DNA from: Acidithiobacillus sp.
GTDB lineage: Bacteria > Pseudomonadota > Gammaproteobacteria > Acidithiobacillales > Acidithiobacillaceae
Direction: 5' to 3'
Assembly: GCA_027445725.1 (NCBI GenBank)
Contig: DAIAVG010000050.1
Span: 1 to 8,810, forward strand
Length of the DNA stretch: 8,810 nucleotides
This document shows positions 5,217-8,810 of the stretch, piece by piece. Every line of letters starts with the position of its first letter. The first letter of the stretch is position 1. Below the pieces are notes generated by a model. It saw only the letters and a program-made list of their open reading frames with translations. It made no database searches and was not told the origin of the DNA. Made by a program: the position numbers and the translations under genes.

Positions 5217-5939
5217 AATACAATCGTCAGTGATCCGTCCTGGGCGCCGCAACGTCCGAAAAAGCCGGAGGGGTACTTCGGGCGCGCGTTGCTGGTCGGC
5301 GCTGTGCTGGAGGTGTTGTTAGTGGGTGGATTGATCTGGGTAAGTGGTAATACGCCACCACCTAAGCCGATGGTAAAGAAGATCATCGCCATTCACATGG
5401 TGCAACCAGCACCTCCTAAACCCAAGCCGGTGCCACCGAAGCCGGTAGTGCATCCGAAGCCCGTGCCTAAGCCGATACCTCATCCCATTCCGCAGCCGAG
5501 ACCGGTAGTGCATCACGCGCCTGCGCCCAAGCCGTTGATGGCCAAAACACCGCTGCCTACGGCACCGGTGGTACCGCCTAGTCTGCCGGTAACCACGCCG
5601 CCTCCACCACCGCCCCCTCCGGCGCCGAGCATGGCTGCACGTGAGGCGGCCATAGATCAGTACGCTGGCATGGTGCGCGCCCGGGTTCAGGCTGATGCCC
5701 ATGTACCGGAGGCCGTCCGGCTGATGCATTTGGGTGGCACAGCCGTGATTACCTTCCGGCTGGCGCCGTCGGGTCAACTGCTGTGGGCGAAAATTGCCCA
5801 ATCCAGTGGTGTGGGAGCAATTGATAAGGCGGCGTTGAAATCGGTAGAAGAGGGTGCTTATCCGCCTTTTACCAAGAATATGCCGAAACATGCCACCAAT
5901 TTTAATGTGGAAGTGCATTTATCAAGCCACTCCTCGTAG
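5214..5939 (+). CDS. tonB: TonB energy-transducing protein
   Basis: TonB family, 241 aa, matching E. coli TonB (239). It carries proton-motive energy from ExbBD to outer-membrane receptors. The cytoplasmic start is 1-24 and the single anchor helix about 25-44. A periplasmic Pro/Lys-rich spacer (about 46-139) includes PKPKPV and PKPVPKP runs and eight consecutive prolines (129-136). The C-terminal domain (about 145-238) has the GGTAVITFRLAPSGQL strand, a helix around GVGAIDKAALKSVEEG, then AYPPFTKNMP, the usual Y/F-P-P-F turn, and final strand NFNVEVHL. The spacer has no Asp or Glu, unlike the E. coli protein with its Glu-Pro repeats, and has seven His. A 13-bp direct repeat (5442-5454, 5502-5514, encoding PVVH) suggests internal duplication. 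The 155-nt gap after exbD is A/T-rich with no clear terminator; a weak TTGTCA-N17-CGTAAT (5166-5194) is possible but doubtful. A TolA-like or siderophore-type role cannot be excluded. Confidence 0.9.
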   Translation: MNTIVSDPSWAPQRPKKPEGYFGRALLVGAVLEVLLVGGLIWVSGNTPPPKPMVKKIIAIHMVQPAPPKPKPVPPKPVVHPKPVPKPIPHPIPQPRPVVHHAPAPKPLMAKTPLPTAPVVPPSLPVTTPPPPPPPPAPSMAAREAAIDQYAGMVRARVQADAHVPEAVRLMHLGGTAVITFRLAPSGQLLWAKIAQSSGVGAIDKAALKSVEEGAYPPFTKNMPKHATNFNVEVHLSSHSS

Positions 5940-5972
5940 TGCTGGCGTGGTAGTTTCTGGGTGATTGAGATG

Positions 5973-5987
5973 AAGGAGTCTGGGGTG
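5973..5987 (+). promoter_or_regulatory. Ribosome site fixing a GTG start for the phosphoesterase
   Basis: AAGGAG (5973-5978) is separated by 6 nt from GTG 5985. The upstream in-frame GTG 5961 and ATG 5970 lack a comparable site, and ATG 5970 would put the Shine-Dalgarno sequence inside the gene. Starting at 5985 gives a normal-length signal peptide. Confidence 0.65.
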
Positions 5988-8786
5988 ACCGATCATAGTT
6001 GTTGGACGAAATGGTCCTTGCCGGTGCTGGGGCTGGTTTTTATGGCAATGCCGGCAGTTTCTCTGGCCTACACCCAGGCTCCGTCTAATACCCGTGATCT
6101 CACCGGACCCATTCAGGTCAGTGCAGATAACAGGAATCTGGTCACCCATGTCCTGCCGACAGGGCGCATCGTCAGTCCGGTGGGGCTGGTAAATGGCGCA
6201 GCGAATTTTGTGACCCAGGTGGTGCCCATGGCGGGTCATATCGCCGCCATGGCGAATGGTGCCACCCATGCCCAGACCATCACCGTGTATGCACAGCGTG
6301 ATTTGCGCAAGATTTCACGAGTCGCGGCCTATAAAAAAGAGGTGGACCCCAGGCAGAATGCCGAGAATGACGTCAGTGATCAACAAGGTGATGTCATTGC
6401 ACACCAGGATTTTTTTCAGGGGATGGCGGTAGGGCCTGATCAAACGCTTTACGCCGCGGGAGGGCAAACGGATGATGTTGCTGCTTTCGTGTTCAAGGAC
6501 GGCAAGCTGAGCCTATTGCACCGTTATCCCCTGGCATGGCAAGCGTTTCCTAAAGATCAATATCCCTATCAGTATCAAGGCGAGCATGATGGGCAAACAC
6601 GTCACTTTTATCCTGACGCGGTTGTTGTCGGGCCGCACGGGAAACACCTTTACGTTGCGGGAATACTTTCCAACAGTCTGGCGCAAGTAGATATTCAGAC
6701 GGGTGAAACGCGCTATCTGAATGTTGGATCTTATCCTTATGCCCTGACCTTCGCGGGCGAGGACCAACGCCTTGTGGTGAGTTTATGGGGTGGCAATGCC
6801 GTCGCGGTGGTCGATCCCAATACGATGCACATGCTGGGCACAGTGCGCGTCGGTCCGCCCACAGGTCCCGACAACACACAGGCGGGTGTACATCCTACCG
6901 CCCTGGCCGCTGTACCCCATTCCCCCGATGTTTTTGTCGCGCTGGCCAATGTCGATCGTGTGGCTGAAGTGGATACGGCAAAACTGGCCGTGAAGGGATT
7001 CATCAACGATAGTCCTTATCCTGGTGCCCCTCCGGGAAGTTACCCGGACGGACTGGCCGTGGTTGACGGCAAGTTGTTCGTGGCTAATGCCGGCAATAAT
7101 GATGTAGCGGTTTATGACGTACAGACTGGAAAAGGACTGGGTCTGATTCCGACGGGCTGGTATCCGACCGCTATCACCCACACCGACAAAGCCCTCTATG
7201 TGGTTGCGGCAAAGGGTTTGGGTTCGGGTCCGAACGCACAGCATCAGTGGGTTGGCGATATGATGGACGGCTTGGTGCAAAAAATTGATCTGAGTGATTT
7301 GTCGCAGTATCTGTCGCTATGGACGCAGCAGAGCCTGGAAAATAATGGCTTTACCAGCGCCCAGCGCGCGGCACGACATGCGGAAGATGTGAAAGCGACG
7401 CAATTCCTGCGTAACCATATCCGTTATGTGGTTTTTATTCTGCGTGAGAACAAAACGTTTGATGAGAATCTCGGTGATTATAAACCGGCGGGAGTCTGGG
7501 CGGACCCGCAATTGGATCTCTATGGCCCGAAAGAGTTGCCCAATCTGTACAGCTTGGCGCGTCACTCCACGCTTTTTGTGAATTTTATGGCGGATGGCGA
7601 GGTGACCGCGCAAGGGCACCAATGGACGACCTCTGCCTCAGACTCGGACTTTGTGCAGCGGACCTGGCCGGAATACTATTCAAGACGTGGTATTGTTCCC
7701 AATCCGGGTTGGACACAGTCTCTCATTCCCGGAAAAGCTACGGGTACCGGCGGCATGCCGCTGGGCGTCGATAATCCCTATGCGATTTATGAAAACCTCT
7801 CGGCATTAGGTAAATGGTCGAATCCCTGGATTAGTTATCCTGGGCGCCTTTTTCTGTTCAATGATTTGCTGGATCATAAAGTCTCTTTTGAAGACTTTGG
7901 GGAGTTCGTCTCCCGTTCTCAGGCAGGGAATATTTCCACGGCGATGAAAAAACATCTGGCCACAGGTTTCCCGGGCTGGGACCGGATGATTCTCGATAGC
8001 TATCGTGAAAAGGTGGCAGAGCAGTGGTTGAAAGCCCATCCGGGTACGCAGTTTCCTCACTTCATTTATATCTGGCTGCCCGATGATCATACGGCAGGAC
8101 GCTCACCCTGTTATTACACACCGAATTATTATGTGGCCGATAACGATTATGCCACGGCAAAGTTCATTCATTATCTGTCGACGACACCGCAATGGAGGCA
8201 CATGGTGGTTTTCCTGACAGAAGATGACGCACAGTCGGGGGCAGATCACATTGATGCCCATCGGACTTTTGCCCTGGCCATCGGACCCTGGATCAAAAAG
8301 GGCCATCTGGAAACCCAGCGGTACTCTCAGGTGAATATTCTCAAAACCACAGAGGCGATTTTTGGTTTACCCCCCATGTCGCAGTGGGATGAGAATGCCA
8401 GCGTCTTTTCGGGCATGTGGACATCGCATCCGGACGATGCAGAGACGAAAGTGCTGCCGATGCAGGTACCGCTGGCCTTTAACGCGGGACAATGCGCCGA
8501 CTATACCCTGCTGCGCAGAGAGGCCGGTGCTGCGGGGCATTATCTCAATGAAACCTGGTTTATGCAGCATCAGACCAAGAATGGTGCCGGATTACCTCCG
8601 CCCGCCAAGTCCGAGGCGTATACACCGACAACGCTGCTGAAGGTGCCTGGTCCAGAGCAGATGAAGCAGGAATGGATTGCTGCCAAGGGAATGAAGTCCT
8701 GGCATCGGGAAATGCAGTATCTTGATATTTACGCAAGAAAACATCATGCGCCCGTGGCTGCTTACCAGGCCGGTGAGGTGGACTGA
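5985..8786 (+). CDS. Secreted YncE-like beta-propeller / alkaline-phosphatase-fold phosphoesterase
   Basis: Predicted exported enzyme of 933 aa. The signal peptide is about 1-28 (W-S-L-P hydrophobic core ending VSLA). Residues about 140-440 form a YVTN/YncE-like beta-propeller: repeated blades such as GGQTDDVAAF, SNSLAQVDIQTGE, GGNAVAVVDPNT, VDRVAEVDTAK and NNDVAVYDVQTGK, most followed by a YP/HP-x-A/G-L-x turn. Residues about 480-815 form a phosphoesterase domain (PF04185-type, alkaline phosphatase superfamily). Its features are RYVVFILRENKTFDENLGDY with E488-N489 as likely first metal ligands, ADGEVTAQGHQWTTSASDSDF (536-556) holding the candidate Thr/Ser nucleophile, DDHTAG (700-705), and TEDDAQSGADHIDAH (745-759) with the second metal cluster. 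PPMSQWD (796-802) is typical of this fused family. The C-terminal 120 residues are unrecognised. It lies 45 nt after tonB, probably co-transcribed from the Pho promoter. The substrate (phosphomonoester, diester or phospholipid) is not readable; the propeller may bind ligand or partner. It is periplasmic or exported further. Confidence 0.88.
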   Translation: MTDHSCWTKWSLPVLGLVFMAMPAVSLAYTQAPSNTRDLTGPIQVSADNRNLVTHVLPTGRIVSPVGLVNGAANFVTQVVPMAGHIAAMANGATHAQTITVYAQRDLRKISRVAAYKKEVDPRQNAENDVSDQQGDVIAHQDFFQGMAVGPDQTLYAAGGQTDDVAAFVFKDGKLSLLHRYPLAWQAFPKDQYPYQYQGEHDGQTRHFYPDAVVVGPHGKHLYVAGILSNSLAQVDIQTGETRYLNVGSYPYALTFAGEDQRLVVSLWGGNAVAVVDPNTMHMLGTVRVGPPTGPDNTQAGVHPTALAAVPHSPDVFVALANVDRVAEVDTAKLAVKGFINDSPYPGAPPGSYPDGLAVVDGKLFVANAGNNDVAVYDVQTGKGLGLIPTGWYPTAITHTDKALYVVAAKGLGSGPNAQHQWVGDMMDGLVQKIDLSDLSQYLSLWTQQSLENNGFTSAQRAARHAEDVKATQFLRNHIRYVVFILRENKTFDENLGDYKPAGVWADPQLDLYGPKELPNLYSLARHSTLFVNFMADGEVTAQGHQWTTSASDSDFVQRTWPEYYSRRGIVPNPGWTQSLIPGKATGTGGMPLGVDNPYAIYENLSALGKWSNPWISYPGRLFLFNDLLDHKVSFEDFGEFVSRSQAGNISTAMKKHLATGFPGWDRMILDSYREKVAEQWLKAHPGTQFPHFIYIWLPDDHTAGRSPCYYTPNYYVADNDYATAKFIHYLSTTPQWRHMVVFLTEDDAQSGADHIDAHRTFALAIGPWIKKGHLETQRYSQVNILKTTEAIFGLPPMSQWDENASVFSGMWTSHPDDAETKVLPMQVPLAFNAGQCADYTLLRREAGAAGHYLNETWFMQHQTKNGAGLPPPAKSEAYTPTTLLKVPGPEQMKQEWIAAKGMKSWHREMQYLDIYARKHHAPVAAYQAGEVD

Positions 8787-8790
8787 GACG

Positions 8791-8797
8791 AAGGAGG
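8791..8797 (+). promoter_or_regulatory. Shine-Dalgarno sequence of a gene beyond the window
   Basis: AAGGAGG, the full core consensus, starts 4 nt after the phosphoesterase stop. A second purine run, AAGGGGG, fills 8804-8810. No start codon occurs between them and the window end, so the next gene, if present, begins just past base 8810 and would be in the same operon. Its identity cannot be known from here. Confidence 0.55.
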
Positions 8798-8810
8798 CCC
8801 GGCAAGGGGG

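Noticed and set aside
5319..5918. 199-residue Arg-rich minus-strand frame opposite tonB
   Set aside because: Low-complexity antisense of the Pro/Lys-rich TonB spacer; no ribosome site and no recognisable domain.
5961..5984. Upstream GTG 5961 or ATG 5970 as phosphoesterase starts
   Set aside because: Neither has a Shine-Dalgarno sequence as good as AAGGAG before GTG 5985, and both lengthen the signal peptide with acidic residues.
1..8810. CRISPR array, insertion sequence or prophage
   Set aside because: No regularly spaced repeats, transposase motifs or terminal inverted repeats were found.

Overview
The window looks like chromosomal DNA of a Gram-negative proteobacterium of moderately high G+C. 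The cues are two lipoproteins with lipoboxes, a TonB/ExbB/ExbD energy-transfer system, an OmpR/EnvZ-type two-component system and a tRNA-Leu with encoded CCA. The gene set, and a TonB linker with no acidic residues, make me think of an acidophile such as Acidithiobacillus. That is recognition from memory, not a database result.

Layout. Bases 1-351 are apparently non-coding. They hold an orphan leftward rho-independent terminator (87-115), an inverted repeat (153-181) and a pair of 11-bp direct repeats (261-282) typical of OmpR-family operators. Then come an OmpR-type response regulator (352-1035) and an EnvZ-type sensor kinase (1032-2327) that overlap by ATGA. Next is an Slp-family outer-membrane lipoprotein (2414-2950) with its own -10 box and terminator. 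A tRNA-Leu(CAA) follows (3016-3102); its probable -35 box lies in the loop of the slp terminator, and it has its own strong terminator. After it lies a DUF3568-like lipoprotein (3184-3699). Bases 3752-3877 hold a frameshifted relic of another OmpR/PhoB-family response regulator C-terminus.

The second half is one rightward gene set: exbB (3973-4614), exbD (4657-5058), tonB (5214-5939, TTG start) and a large secreted beta-propeller/phosphoesterase fusion (5985-8786, GTG start). A strong Shine-Dalgarno sequence at 8791-8797 indicates another gene beginning just past the window.

Main point: the exbB promoter carries a textbook Pho box. It has tandem 11-bp units of the TGTCAT type, and the last TGTCAC lies exactly 10 nt before a TGn-TATGGT -10 element, the spacing I recall for E. 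coli phoA. Together with the phosphoesterase downstream, this suggests a dedicated, phosphate-starvation-induced TonB system coupled to a secreted phosphoesterase. The likely role is releasing phosphate from an organic or polymeric source and importing the ligand through a TonB-dependent receptor that is not in this window. The promoter and gene identities are read from sequence; the joint function is inference.
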